This document shows, one piece after another, positions 27,193-36,608 of a stretch of DNA of 52,152 nt; the stretch's first letter is position 1; each line of letters starts with the position of its first letter. The notes under the pieces are model-generated. The model did not search any database. It worked only from the letters and a program-made list of their open reading frames with translations, and was not told the origin of the DNA. The DNA is from Microaerobacter geothermalis (GTDB taxonomy: Bacteria > Bacillota > Bacilli > DSM-22679). The position numbers and the translations under genes are program-made. Location: assembly GCF_021608135.1 (NCBI RefSeq), contig NZ_JAKIHL010000019.1:1-52152 (forward strand). The letters run 5' to 3'.

Positions 27193-28098
27193 CTATAAAA
27201 GCCCAAGTCGATGACCAATTTCCTTTCCTAATTTTCTTTTGACATATAATTCCCCGATTTTTTGCGGATCCTCTATGCGAATGGATTGATTGTTGGTACG
27301 AATGACGACGTTTTTTTTACCATCATGCTCAAGGGCGCAATATAAATCACTTCCTTCTTCCACATAAATATGAAGGACTCTTTTATTTTCCACAGGAACG
27401 ATTCTTAATGTGGGAAAAGGGGATAAAAGCGGAGTAATTTTTTCCTGCAAGAAGTGGGTCACCGCCAGGAGAAATTTATCCTCATTTTGATATTTGGCAA
27501 TATCGTCATCGATTCCAATAATTTTTCCGTCATCATCAATACCTAGAAAAAGATTGCCGTTATTGGTATTGGCAAAGGCTACCACGGTTCTGATCAATTT
27601 CCCCTTTGAAAACAGGAAGTCCCGTTTAAATTCGATATACTGGTTTTCTCCAATTAAAACAGCTTCTTTTGGATTGCTGACTTTCCCTAAATAACGGAAT
27701 TGAGTAAGGCCTTCCAACCGGTATACCATTTCCTGAAAAATCGATTCCTCCAACCATAGATCTTCCATAATATACACCACGTGTTGCCATAACCGGTAGG
27801 ATTTTTTGGCAAAATATAAATCAAAGGAAATCGTTTCCCCCAAATACTTGATGCTAAATCCGACCCCAACCTTCCGCTTGAATATGGGCTCATATTGAAC
27901 TTCCCCTTGATTGACGATATAAAGGACATTGCGGTTGTACAAAAAATCAAAAAAACGTCTGGGCATATGAGCGTTTAACTTTTCCAGCGGTTTTCTCCAT
28001 TTTTTTATCGGCTCCATTCGATGGAATAAATCAAAATGGCACTCCTGTTCATCATAATCATGGAGATATACCAAAAACGGCACAAAATGATCAATCAT
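27193..28098 (-). CDS. AlbA_2 (Schlafen AAA_4-like) domain protein
   Basis: 301 residues. The C-terminal half is an AlbA_2 nucleic-acid-binding domain: NQYIEFKRDFLFSKGK, LIRTVVAFANTNNGNLFLGI, DDDGKIIGID and a final VIRTNNQSIR. The N-terminal 140 residues are hydrophilic and unassigned. Such proteins are often regulators or helicase-associated. The start is at the second Met because AGGGGGG is 5 nt before it, whereas the upstream Met has no site. It stands alone between lysR and the ytfI-ytfJ pair. Function not determined. Confidence 0.8.
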   Translation of the reverse strand: MIDHFVPFLVYLHDYDEQECHFDLFHRMEPIKKWRKPLEKLNAHMPRRFFDFLYNRNVLYIVNQGEVQYEPIFKRKVGVGFSIKYLGETISFDLYFAKKSYRLWQHVVYIMEDLWLEESIFQEMVYRLEGLTQFRYLGKVSNPKEAVLIGENQYIEFKRDFLFSKGKLIRTVVAFANTNNGNLFLGIDDDGKIIGIDDDIAKYQNEDKFLLAVTHFLQEKITPLLSPFPTLRIVPVENKRVLHIYVEEGSDLYCALEHDGKKNVVIRTNNQSIRIEDPQKIGELYVKRKLGKEIGHRLGLL

Positions 28099-28252
28099 GT
28101 TGGCCCCCCCTAAAAAATTAAAGCCGGTTAGTTCCACATCTATAATTTTTCTTCAAAGTAATCTTTGATTCCTCTTTTCTTCTTTTATTCCGTTGAATAA
28201 AATTACTCATTGTCCCTCATACTAGGAAAAAAATGGAGGATTATCAAAATAT

Positions 28253-28924
28253 ATGGGCATATTCTTATGGATAATCAGTACGATGCTTCTACTTTTCTTA
28301 TTTATTCTATGTTCATCGGTTCGGATTGGGATCCACTTTTTAAGGGAAGGGGAAAATGATCGTCTAGGGATTGATTTCCAGTGGTTATTTGGTTTGGTGC
28401 ATATTCGCAGGGAGTACCCTTTGGTTGACTGGAAGGGAATTTTTACTGGGGTAGCAGTGAAGGAGGAAACAGAGTTAGGGCAGGTTGGGAAGCCTTTAAA
28501 GGTCAAAAGAAAAAGTGTAAATGCTTCAACCATTATTTCTTGGTATCAATCCTACCGGCGGTTTTTAAAAAACTTTCACGATGTCAAGGTGATTATGAAA
28601 ACATTTATGAATCATATTCGCTTGGAAAAACTGGAATGGTTTTCCCGCATCGGTACGGGAGAGGCTGCGGATACCGGAATGTTGACAGGGGTGATTTGGG
28701 GAATAAAAACCATGCTTGTGGGCTCTATAACCCGTTATTTGAAGTTACGAACCGTTCCAAGATTAAATGTGGTTGCAAATTTTCAATTTTCCACGTTAAC
28801 CACGGAGTTTACTTGTATAGTAAGATTTCGTGTGGGGTATGCTATGTTAGCAGGTATTCAACTCCTATTCAATAGACAAAAGGGGCGTGAGAAACCATGG
28901 CAGAACATCCTATCCAAGGTTTAA
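28253..28924 (+). CDS. ytfI: DUF2953 protein, YtfI-like
   Basis: 223 residues with an N-terminal membrane helix (FLWIISTMLLLFLFILCSS, 4-22) followed by the DUF2953 domain (VRIGIHFLREGENDRLGIDF ... GLVHIRREYPLVDWKG), and a C-terminal hydrophobic stretch. In Bacillus this gene sits directly before ytfJ, and here it overlaps it by 28 nt. A sporulation-linked role comes from conserved pairing only. GGAGGA lies about 12 nt before the ATG, rather far. Confidence 0.85.
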   Translation: MGIFLWIISTMLLLFLFILCSSVRIGIHFLREGENDRLGIDFQWLFGLVHIRREYPLVDWKGIFTGVAVKEETELGQVGKPLKVKRKSVNASTIISWYQSYRRFLKNFHDVKVIMKTFMNHIRLEKLEWFSRIGTGEAADTGMLTGVIWGIKTMLVGSITRYLKLRTVPRLNVVANFQFSTLTTEFTCIVRFRVGYAMLAGIQLLFNRQKGREKPWQNILSKV

Positions 28925-29394
28925 TGAAAACCGCAATGGAAAACTTAAAAGAAATGATCGATGTAAATACCATCGTTGGAGACCCTGTAGAAACGCCTGA
29001 TGGAAGCGTGATTCTTCCAATCTCCAGGGTGGGTTTTGGATTTGCCGCTGGTGGAACGGAATTTGAGCCAAATGGAGACAAACAAGGAGGAACAAATCGA
29101 GTGGGCGGTGATCAATCGGGAAACGGTTACCCATTTGGCGGAGGAAGCGGTGGAGGAGTATCCATTACCCCGGTGGCTTTTTTAGTCGTCGGGAAAAATG
29201 GAATCAAATCCATTTCTCTTGAAGGGCAAACCCATATTTACGAGAAAATATTGGAATTAGCCCCACAGGCATTAGATAAAATTGAGAAGATGGCCGGACA
29301 AATGGGAAAACAATCCGGAAGTAAAAACGGAAAAGACGGTAACGATCAGGAGAAGAATCCAAAACAAGAACCCGAACAAACTTTTATCATCTAA
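28897..29394 (+). CDS. ytfJ: GerW family sporulation protein YtfJ
   Basis: 165 residues. N-terminal PIQGLMKTAMENLKEMIDVN, conserved DPVETPDGSVILPISRVGFG (about 28-47) and GFAAGGTEF, a Gly/Ser-rich loop (about 70-90), SITPVAFLVVG and a charged Lys/Gln tail. GerW is needed for normal spore germination responses in Bacillus. Translation is probably coupled to ytfI. A terminator follows. Good evidence that the host forms endospores. Confidence 0.93.
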   Translation: MAEHPIQGLMKTAMENLKEMIDVNTIVGDPVETPDGSVILPISRVGFGFAAGGTEFEPNGDKQGGTNRVGGDQSGNGYPFGGGSGGGVSITPVAFLVVGKNGIKSISLEGQTHIYEKILELAPQALDKIEKMAGQMGKQSGSKNGKDGNDQEKNPKQEPEQTFII

Positions 29395-29423
29395 GCTTTC
29401 CTTGAGGGAAGGCTTATTTTTTT
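29393..29423 (+). terminator. Terminator after ytfJ
   Basis: AAGCTTTCC-TTGA-GGGAAGGCTT hairpin with one wobble, followed by ATTTTTTT. Confidence 0.8.
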
Positions 29424-29518
29424 GAGATTAAGACTTGGCGATCAGCTAAGGAACCGTTATAATTTTTGTCAACTGCTCCTGTTCGTGTGAGTAAATCAAC
29501 TGATATTTGGAGGTAGGT

Positions 29519-30646
29519 ATGTATAATTTGATTTTGTTTGATATTGATGGGGTTCTTCTTAGTGAGGAGAGATATTTTGATGCCTCTGCGTTAACGGTTT
29601 GGGAACTGTTGTTTCATGAACATTACCTGGGGTTGCCCGGACCATTTACTCCCTCTCCTGATCATGATCTGATTAGGCAGGTTCGGAGCCGCATGTTTCA
29701 TGATGATGAAATTCTGTCATTTATGAAAAGCAGGGGAATTAACTCCAACTGGGATATGGTTTATTTAACTTTTTCCCATCAATTGATTCTGCTGCTGGCT
29801 GAGTATTCCAAGGTGGATAAGCGATTTGTCGAAAATATTTTAACCCGGCAAATTGGTGTGGATGAGATTCTAATGATCGCACAAAAAGTAAAGGATCTGG
29901 GATACCAGCCTGATTTTTCACGATTTGTGGCCGATTTTTCAAAAGGGGATGCACAAAAACAGGAATTGCTTCTTTATTTAAATACGATTGCCCATGAGAA
30001 AATCGGAGTAGACACATCCATTTTCTCAAGAAACAGCAGGTTGTGGAATGTTTGCCAGGAAACGTTTCAGGAATGGTATTTAGGGGATCAATTAATTGCC
30101 AAATCCATCGGCAGAGAAGCGAGAACAAAGGGGAAAAGAGGATTTTTGAAGGAAGAGATTCCTATTGTTCCTCCTGAAGAAATGAGGGAAGTCTTTTCTC
30201 GATTAAAGGAGATGGGATGTTCTTTAGGAATTGGAACTGGACGTCCCACGATTGAAACCATGGTCCCCCTGGGGGAGCTGGAACTTCTTGATTTTTTTGA
30301 AAGAGAACGAATCGTAACTGCCTCGGATGTATTGGATGCTGAAAAGGCTCATCCCGAACACGCCCCTTTGGCAAAGCCCCAGCCATTTTGCTATGTCAAG
30401 GGAATCTTTACGAAAAATATGCCGGATGATGAGGTGTTGAAACAATCCCTGCCGTTACGGGATGGCTCCAATATTTTAATCGTGGGGGATTCCGTGGCAG
30501 ATTATATGGCTGCCCGGGCGATTGGCGCCCATTTTGCGGCCACATTAACCGGTTTATCCGGCAAGAAAGCAAGGGAAACCTTTGAAAAATTACATGCTGA
30601 TTATATTTTGGAGGATATGAGGGATATCATTTCTGTGATCAGTTAA
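29519..30646 (+). CDS. HAD superfamily hydrolase
   Basis: 375 residues. Motif I LILFDIDGVLLSEE (about 4-17, nucleophile Asp), motif II IGTGRPT (about 240), and motif III/IV NILIVGDSVADYMAARAIGA (about 325-345). The large insert of about 200 residues between motifs I and II is a cap domain, making it longer than ordinary phosphoglycolate phosphatases. Soluble phosphatase of unknown substrate. ATG chosen since GGAGGT precedes it; the upstream TTG lies within that site. Confidence 0.88.
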   Translation: MYNLILFDIDGVLLSEERYFDASALTVWELLFHEHYLGLPGPFTPSPDHDLIRQVRSRMFHDDEILSFMKSRGINSNWDMVYLTFSHQLILLLAEYSKVDKRFVENILTRQIGVDEILMIAQKVKDLGYQPDFSRFVADFSKGDAQKQELLLYLNTIAHEKIGVDTSIFSRNSRLWNVCQETFQEWYLGDQLIAKSIGREARTKGKRGFLKEEIPIVPPEEMREVFSRLKEMGCSLGIGTGRPTIETMVPLGELELLDFFERERIVTASDVLDAEKAHPEHAPLAKPQPFCYVKGIFTKNMPDDEVLKQSLPLRDGSNILIVGDSVADYMAARAIGAHFAATLTGLSGKKARETFEKLHADYILEDMRDIISVIS

Positions 30647-30709
30647 AGTGATGCTGAGAACGATGTTTGTTCGGGGGGAGTCTTGATACACGGAGAGGAG
30701 TCTTGATCT

Positions 30710-32143
30710 ATGGAAAAGAAGAAATGGATTTTTTTATTCCTAGCTTTTGCCATGATGGTTGTTCTTTCCGGATGTGGCAAGGAGAATAACACCCAAGCCA
30801 AAACGGCTTCAGTTCCCGGTATTGAAGAACAGATCACGGAAATGACTCAAACCTTATTCCATGTAACCGATCAGTATCGGAATGTGGATTTTTCATCCTA
30901 TGCCACCTCTTTATACTTGGCCAAAACGAATTCGTCCTATCAGGAAAATCTGAAGCTCTCCAAAACAATGGATGAGAATGATGAGATAAAAGCAACAAAT
31001 ATACAGATTAAAGAGATCCTTTTGAATGGGGATACAGCTACAGTTTATTTGGATGTGTCACTTGAAAAGAGGATAAACGGAACCACCAACAGAGACAAAA
31101 AGGAATGGCGAATATTGGTTGAAAAAGAGGGGGACCTTTGGAAACTGGCTTCTGAGCGGATGGAGACTACTAAAGCCTTTGCTGAAGCGGAGGACTCCAA
31201 TATGATTGAACAACCGCTGAAAGAAGGGGGGTCTCCTTTGCCGATCGGAGACGGAAGCACTATAAGCATCGATGATTTGTTCGATCAAATGAGAATTGAG
31301 TATCAACCTCCGAAGGAACCTGAGCCATCCATGGCTCCGTCAATAACCAAGCAGTCATCTGAGCAGAAGACGGTTGTTAAAGCGACGGTGGCACCTGCTG
31401 CCAAACCGGTGGACGAACCAATGGTGAAACCTGTTGATCAGCCAACCCAAAAACCAGAGGAGACCCCAACGTTGAAACTGGCAGATCAACAAACGATAAA
31501 CCCGGAGAACCCAGCTTCCACTCAACCAGATCAGAGCCAGCAGGAGAATGTTCATTTTTCTCTTTCTTTTTCAGGTGTCTCTTTAGGGGAAAGTCAGGAA
31601 GATGTGGCAAAGAAACTGGGTAAGCCGGATGAAGTAAACCAAGGTAGTGGTGTTACCTGGAAATATCGTGGGAAGGCGGACATTTATTTCTATCAGGACA
31701 AAGTAGAGGAAATTACCATTTATAAACAGGGAAAAAAGAGTGATAAGGAACTGGTTGTTACCTATAATGGGAAAAATTTAAATACATCCTCCGTCAATCA
31801 ATTGGTTGAATGGATAGGGAATCCATTATCAGGAAATTTAAATTCAGATGTATTGGATTATGGAAACTTGGTTATTCGGCAGAGTGGAGGGAAAATCAAT
31901 TATTTTGAAGTGTATGACATGGGTAAATCCCAGACCGTTCAAACCAGAGAGGGGCTTAAGACCGGCCAATCTATTCAGTCAGCTGTAAAGCTTTATGGCA
32001 TTCCCAATAAAGAGGTCATCGGCAGATCTGTGAACGGTGAACCGAACACATTCGTTACCTATTTATTTAAGAATGGAATGATGATTATTCAGGCCGATAA
32101 AAACGGGAAAATTTTGGCATTCTATATGAAACCTGGTCCATAG
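30710..32143 (+). CDS. Secreted lipoprotein with Pro-rich linker and paired C-terminal repeats
   Basis: 477 residues. Signal peptide with lipobox LSGC (Cys at 22). Residues 35-160 form an NTF2/DUF-like alpha-beta domain (VTDQYRNVDFSSYATS...DGDLWKLASE-type). A low-complexity linker (about 200-285) is rich in PVDEP/QPTQKPEETP units. The C-terminus has two related units, GVSLGESQEDVAKKLGKPDE (about 288) and GLKTGQSIQSAVKLYGIPNK (about 412), like OmlA/DUF4309 folds that bind partners at the envelope. Role unknown. GAGAGGAG precedes the ATG; the 11-bp GGAGTCTTGAT is duplicated at 30677 and 30697, repeating the site. Confidence 0.75.
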   Translation: MEKKKWIFLFLAFAMMVVLSGCGKENNTQAKTASVPGIEEQITEMTQTLFHVTDQYRNVDFSSYATSLYLAKTNSSYQENLKLSKTMDENDEIKATNIQIKEILLNGDTATVYLDVSLEKRINGTTNRDKKEWRILVEKEGDLWKLASERMETTKAFAEAEDSNMIEQPLKEGGSPLPIGDGSTISIDDLFDQMRIEYQPPKEPEPSMAPSITKQSSEQKTVVKATVAPAAKPVDEPMVKPVDQPTQKPEETPTLKLADQQTINPENPASTQPDQSQQENVHFSLSFSGVSLGESQEDVAKKLGKPDEVNQGSGVTWKYRGKADIYFYQDKVEEITIYKQGKKSDKELVVTYNGKNLNTSSVNQLVEWIGNPLSGNLNSDVLDYGNLVIRQSGGKINYFEVYDMGKSQTVQTREGLKTGQSIQSAVKLYGIPNKEVIGRSVNGEPNTFVTYLFKNGMMIIQADKNGKILAFYMKPGP

Positions 32144-32194
32144 TATCAAAACGAGATTCACCACATTCACTTCTCTCTCATATGATAAAGTGAT

Positions 32195-33226
32195 TTGTCA
32201 TATGAGGGAGTGAGGATCATACACAAGGTTGTAAGATTTGAAAAGGATCAAGACTTTCAATATTTTTGCAAGGCTTTGAAAAAACGGCAGGTAAAAGATT
32301 GCAAAATTTTGCCCCGATTAAAAGTTGTTTCAATACCGGTGGAGTATGTTCATACCCTTGAAACCAGATGGAAGGTTTCAACCCGTTACGGGATTCAAAT
32401 GGAAGATAATATTCAATTTTCTACCCATCAGCGTGATTTTATTCCTTGGGGAATACGAAGAATTGGTGCTCCAAATGTTTGGGGAATCAGCCAAGGGAAT
32501 CGGGTTAAGGTGGCGGTAATTGATACCGGTATTGATGCTAACCATCCTGATTTAAAGGATCGGGTGAAGGAGAGCGTTTCCTTCGTTTCCGGCTCTGGGG
32601 ACCAAAACGGCCATGGAACCCATGTGGCTGGAACCATCGGTGCCTCGTTAAATCATTTGGGTATTGCAGGTGCTGCTCCAGAAGTGGAATTATATGCCGT
32701 AAAGAGCTTTCAAAGTGATGGTTCCGCTTTTCTCTCAGATATACTTGAGGGGATCGAGTGGTCCATTCAACACAACATGCAGGTGATGAATATGAGCTTT
32801 GGGACTCCTGATCCAAGCAATATTTTGGAGTTCGGGGTAGCTGAAGCAAGAAACGCTGGAATTATCTTGGTTGCTTCTGCCGGGAATTCCGGCGGGGATG
32901 CGGAGTATCCCGCCAAATATCCAGGAGTCATTGGTATCGGTGCAACGACGAAATCCAATCAAATTGCTTCCTTTAGCAGCAGAGGAGAAGGTGTGAATTT
33001 TTACGCCCCCGGTGTGTCGATCTTGTCGACATGGTTGGATGGTACCTATCGGAATTTAAGTGGAACTTCCATGTCTTGTGCCCATGTTACGGGTGCCGTT
33101 GCTCTTCTTAAAGGATATAATTCTTCCTATACACTATCGCAGATCCTGAACTTGTTGGAAAAAGGGAGCAGTCCGCTAAAAGGTGGCGGGTTCCTTGTCG
33201 ATTTAACCCGTTTGAAATCTGGATGA
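32195..33226 (+). CDS. S8 family (subtilisin-like) serine protease
   Basis: About 340 residues. Catalytic triad: Asp in VAVIDTGIDANHPDL (about 108), His in NGHGTHVAGTIGAS (about 142) and Ser in LSGTSMSCAHVTGAV (about 292); oxyanion Asn in SAGNSGG. A short N-terminal region (1-75) resembles a prodomain, but there is no signal peptide, so it may be intracellular or exported otherwise. The start is uncertain: TTG at 32195 has only a weak site, GTG at 32210 abuts GAGGGA, and GAGGGAGTGAGG is ideally placed for a non-standard ATA. Confidence 0.9.
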   Translation: MSYEGVRIIHKVVRFEKDQDFQYFCKALKKRQVKDCKILPRLKVVSIPVEYVHTLETRWKVSTRYGIQMEDNIQFSTHQRDFIPWGIRRIGAPNVWGISQGNRVKVAVIDTGIDANHPDLKDRVKESVSFVSGSGDQNGHGTHVAGTIGASLNHLGIAGAAPEVELYAVKSFQSDGSAFLSDILEGIEWSIQHNMQVMNMSFGTPDPSNILEFGVAEARNAGIILVASAGNSGGDAEYPAKYPGVIGIGATTKSNQIASFSSRGEGVNFYAPGVSILSTWLDGTYRNLSGTSMSCAHVTGAVALLKGYNSSYTLSQILNLLEKGSSPLKGGGFLVDLTRLKSG

Positions 33227-33235
33227 ATTTGAAAA

Positions 33236-33542
33236 ATGGGTAGAATCGGATTTCCGGTTCCAGAGGAAACGCTCCTTACTTTTTCCGTTTTTTTGGTGTA
33301 TACCGGGCATTTTGAGTACAAATTAACGATTCTCATCAGCTACCTTGGAACCATCTCTGCGGGGACTACCGCTTATTTTGCTGGAATTTCAAAACTTTCC
33401 TATCCCCGATTTGCAGCTTATGCCTATTTAGGTGGATTGGTTTGGTTTATTTACTTTTGTAACCCTTGGAAAAATCCTGGGGGAGAATCTTCAGTTTTTA
33501 TCAGTTAAGAAAAAAAGGATCATCCCGTTAAGGTCTACATGA
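33236..33542 (+). pseudogene. DedA-family membrane protein pseudogene
   Basis: Starts GRIGFPVPEETLLTFSVFLVYTG, the DedA re-entrant region, then ISYLGTISAGTTAYFAG, and jumps to RFAAYAYLGGLVWF, a late DedA segment; about 60-80 central residues are missing. After GGLVW the DedA-like frame shifts (TFVTLGKILGENL read from 33453 in another frame, to a TGA at 33540). The N-terminal helix is absent too. So truncation, internal deletion and frameshift; non-functional as a flippase. Confidence 0.7.
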
Positions 33543-33574
33543 AATTTGTAGGCTTCTTGCTTTATATAGAATAT

Positions 33575-33609
33575 AGACGGAACTGAAGAATTTATTAAGG
33601 ACAGCCTTA
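33575..33609 (+). repeat. Partial copy of the structured intergenic repeat (left end only)
   Basis: Aligns with 5971-6005 in copy 1: GAAGAATTTATTAAGGACAG against AAAGAATTCACTTAGGACAG, continuing to GCCTT, with most differences being transitions. The hairpin parts are absent. It lies upstream of the SLC13 transporter gene. Confidence 0.5.
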
Positions 33610-33658
33610 AAAGAAAAACAAAAGAATTTTTGGCTGGAAATTGATAGGGGTCTTTTCT

Positions 33659-35050
33659 GTGAGAAAATTTATAATTATTATATTATCAGCGGTTGCGTTT
33701 GCTATTATTTACTTTGAATTGCCTTCCTCAGTTCCTTATGAGGCAAAAATGACCATCGCCATTACCACAGGTGCCATTATCCTATGGGTATTTGAGCCTA
33801 TCCCTTTTTCTTTGACGGCGATATTGGTTCTATTTCTTCTTCCTGTTACGGGTTCGGTTTCTTTTGAAACGGCACTCTCGGGATTTGCTTCGCCAGCCAT
33901 ATTCTTAATTGTAGCTGGAATGATGTTAGCCAAAGGGGTAGAATCTACTTCCCTGGGGGAAAGACTTGCCTATTTTCTTCTCTATCATTTAGGGCACAAA
34001 AAAGGTGGGGTATTGGCAGGGATTATTTTGGTCCCGCAGTTGATGGCATTTTTTATCCCTGCCGCTGCTGTCCGGACGACGATGGTTCTTCCCATTACTT
34101 TTTCTATTGTTTCTATCCTTGGTTTAACCCGAGAAAATCCCATGACTAAACAATTGATGCTGGGACTTACATACGGAGCAACGATAAGTGGAACCGCTAT
34201 TATCCCGGCTGCCATTGGAAATGTAATCACCGTGGAGTTGATCAATTATTATTTAGGGAAACAGGTCACTTATTTGGATTGGCTGATTATTGGATTTCCA
34301 TTGTGGTTATTTATGATTCCCATTACTTGGTATGTATTATACAAATCGTTTCCTGTAGAATCTGACTCTTTTCCAGATATGAGAGAAAAAATCGGAGATT
34401 TGATTAAGGAGATGGGTCCATTAAACAAGAATGAAATGAAGGCCATCTTCATATTGGTTTTTGTCTTTTTATTATGGACCATGGAATCCATTCACGGTTG
34501 GCCTCCTGCGATCCCTGCTCTGATGGGAGCCGTGTTAATGGGACTTCCCAAAATTGGCATTGTCAATTGGAATGAGATGTTGGAAGTGAAATTTGGCACA
34601 CTTCTGTTATTGGCGATTACCCTGTCATTGGGGAAAGCCCTCTATGAAACGGGTGCGGTTGATAGTATCTCCAATTGGGTAAAAACTGATGTTACATTAT
34701 TTTTATTTTCTTCTCCAGCAATCTCAGTCCTGACAGTGTCGGTATTCACCCAGTTCCTGCACAAGGTCACATCCAATGTTTCAACCGCTGTGTTGACGGT
34801 TGTACCGATAGTTCTGGCCATTGGTGCTCAAGTCGGTGCACCTGTAATGTTATTGGGTGTTGTAGCAGGGATTACTTCCTTGTTCGGCTTCTTATTTGTT
34901 GTGGAAACCATCCCTGGAGTGATTGTTTGCGGGACCGGTTTTTTATCACAAAAGGATTTTTTCAAGCCAGGGGTTTGGTTAACCCTTGCAAGTATTATCG
35001 TGACCTATCTTTTAGCCATTACTTGGTGGAATTGGCTTGGTTATGTATAA
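33659..35050 (+). CDS. SLC13/DASS family carboxylate transporter
   Basis: About 463 residues with 11-12 membrane helices. DASS marks: EPIPFSLTAILVLFLLPVTG, FASPAIFLIVAGMMLAKG, and the two helical-hairpin SNT-like sites TYGATISGTAIIPAAIGN (about 175) and HKVTSNVSTAVLTVVPI (about 380). It imports di- or tricarboxylates, probably with Na+. A GTG start after AGGGG is preferred to TTG at 33641. The aminotransferase gene follows after 57 nt. It could supply acids to the catabolic cluster, though it is 23 kb away. Confidence 0.9.
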   Translation: MRKFIIIILSAVAFAIIYFELPSSVPYEAKMTIAITTGAIILWVFEPIPFSLTAILVLFLLPVTGSVSFETALSGFASPAIFLIVAGMMLAKGVESTSLGERLAYFLLYHLGHKKGGVLAGIILVPQLMAFFIPAAAVRTTMVLPITFSIVSILGLTRENPMTKQLMLGLTYGATISGTAIIPAAIGNVITVELINYYLGKQVTYLDWLIIGFPLWLFMIPITWYVLYKSFPVESDSFPDMREKIGDLIKEMGPLNKNEMKAIFILVFVFLLWTMESIHGWPPAIPALMGAVLMGLPKIGIVNWNEMLEVKFGTLLLLAITLSLGKALYETGAVDSISNWVKTDVTLFLFSSPAISVLTVSVFTQFLHKVTSNVSTAVLTVVPIVLAIGAQVGAPVMLLGVVAGITSLFGFLFVVETIPGVIVCGTGFLSQKDFFKPGVWLTLASIIVTYLLAITWWNWLGYV

Positions 35051-35107
35051 TAGATTTGAATAGGAATCAATTGGATAGACTGATGCCCAAAAAAGGAGTG
35101 AAGTTTG

Positions 35108-36289
35108 ATGTTGTCTGAATTAAAACCACCCTCTCGAATATTGATGGGACCGGGACCTAGTGATGTTCATCCACATGTACTAAAGGCTATGGCTACTCCT
35201 TTGGTAGGTCATTTAGATCCTTCATTTTTGGAGATCATGAATGAAACTATGCAGTTGATGAGGATTGTTTTTGAAACGGAAAATCGATTGACCGTCGCTA
35301 TGTCAGGGACGGGAAGTGCTGGAATGGAAACGGTTTTTGTAAACCTGGTGGAGCCAGGAGATAAAGTAATGATTGGCGTGAATGGATTGTTTGGAACCCG
35401 TATGGTGGATGTTGCAGAGCGTTGTGGAGCGGAAGTGGTCCAGGTAAAAGGGGAATGGGGGGATATCATATATCCTGAACAGATCGAGGAGGCCCTAAAA
35501 GCTCATCCCGATACAGTCATTGTAGCAGTCGTCCATGCAGAAACATCCACTGGAGTTCTGCAACCATTACAGGAGATTGCGGATATTGTCCATCAATATG
35601 GGGCATTACTGCTGGTTGATGCGGTAACTTCATTGGGTGGAATTCATGTTTCCATAGATAAAGTGGGAATCGATGCCTGTTACAGCGGAACACAAAAGTG
35701 TATCAGTGCGCCTCCTGGATTGTCTCCTGTTACATTCAATGAACGTGCCCTTGAAAAAATGGCAAGGAGAAAAAGCAAGGTACAAAGTTGGTATTTAGAT
35801 CTTTCTATGATCCAAAATTATTGGGGCAAAGAACGGTTTTATCATCATACGGCTCCAATTTCTATGGTATATGCTTTAAGGGAAGCTCTAAGAATCATTG
35901 TTAACGATGGATTGGAAGAAACCATCGAACGCCATTGGAGATATGGAAAAATCCTGCAAAATGGAATAGAGGCCATGGGGTTAAAACTTCACGTAGAGGA
36001 AGGAAAGAGACTGCCTGAACTGACATCCATCGTGATTCCTGAAGGCGTAGATGATTTGGCTGTCCGTAAAAATTTGTTGAATCAATATGGCATTGAAATC
36101 GGCGGAGGATTGGGAGAGTTAAAAGGAAAGATTTGGAGAGTAGGATTGATGGGATATTCCTGTCAGCTCCGCAATGTGGTTTTATTCTTGTCTGCCTTTG
36201 AAGAGGTTCTTCGCGAACAAGGATACAAGGCTCCCAAGGGCGTGATTGAATCCGTGGTTCGGCCCGATAATCTTATGTTTACAAACTGA
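35108..36289 (+). CDS. Class V aminotransferase (alanine-glyoxylate / serine-pyruvate type)
   Basis: 393 residues, PLP fold type I. N-terminal RILMGPGPSDVHPHVLKAM, TGSAGMETVF, AVVHAETSTGVLQPL, LLVDAVTSLGG (Asp binding the PLP ring nitrogen) and the Schiff-base Lys in SGTQKCISAPPGL (about 197). The C-terminal GIEIGGGLGELKGKIWRVGLMG is typical of AGT and PucG. It uses glyoxylate as amino acceptor to give glycine, with alanine, serine or ureidoglycine as donor. AAAGGAG precedes the ATG. A terminator follows. Confidence 0.92.
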   Translation: MLSELKPPSRILMGPGPSDVHPHVLKAMATPLVGHLDPSFLEIMNETMQLMRIVFETENRLTVAMSGTGSAGMETVFVNLVEPGDKVMIGVNGLFGTRMVDVAERCGAEVVQVKGEWGDIIYPEQIEEALKAHPDTVIVAVVHAETSTGVLQPLQEIADIVHQYGALLLVDAVTSLGGIHVSIDKVGIDACYSGTQKCISAPPGLSPVTFNERALEKMARRKSKVQSWYLDLSMIQNYWGKERFYHHTAPISMVYALREALRIIVNDGLEETIERHWRYGKILQNGIEAMGLKLHVEEGKRLPELTSIVIPEGVDDLAVRKNLLNQYGIEIGGGLGELKGKIWRVGLMGYSCQLRNVVLFLSAFEEVLREQGYKAPKGVIESVVRPDNLMFTN

Positions 36290-36327
36290 CTCCTGCATCA
36301 TACTGCCCATACTTTTTGAGGGATTGA

Positions 36328-36355
36328 AAAAAGGTGACCATTAGGTCACCTTTTT
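36328..36355 (+). terminator. Terminator after the aminotransferase gene
   Basis: AAAAAGGTGACC-ATTA-GGTCACCTTTTT, a perfect stem with A and T tracts, able to serve both strands; the next gene is convergent. Confidence 0.9.
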
Positions 36356-36361
36356 GCTGCG

Positions 36362-36577
36362 TCAAGGTGCTTCAATATTCTTTATATACCGAAAATATAT
36401 AACCTTCTTCCTTCCATGATCAATGGTTCCGTCCTTTACTTCAAAAATCATGGCATCCCGAATAATGGATTGGATCACACCACTATCTGAAGTGAGTTCA
36501 TCATCTCCATTAATGTATGAAATTCGAAGCAATCCTTTGTGTCCAATTAATTTTTCAATCGTTTCTTTCGTGTACAT
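36362..36577 (-). CDS. Hypothetical small protein, 71 aa
   Basis: Reads MYTKETIEKLIGHKGLLRIS, then GVIQSIIRDAMIFEVKDG and KKVIYFRYIKNIEAP, a beta-rich pattern like a small SH3/Sm-type barrel. A good AAAGGAGAG lies 8 nt before the ATG. No family assigned. It is downstream of the DUF2062 gene on the same strand. Confidence 0.7.
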   Translation of the reverse strand: MYTKETIEKLIGHKGLLRISYINGDDELTSDSGVIQSIIRDAMIFEVKDGTIDHGRKKVIYFRYIKNIEAP

Positions 36578-36608
36578 GGGGAACTCTCCTTTATCTGTTT
36601 TATACGGA

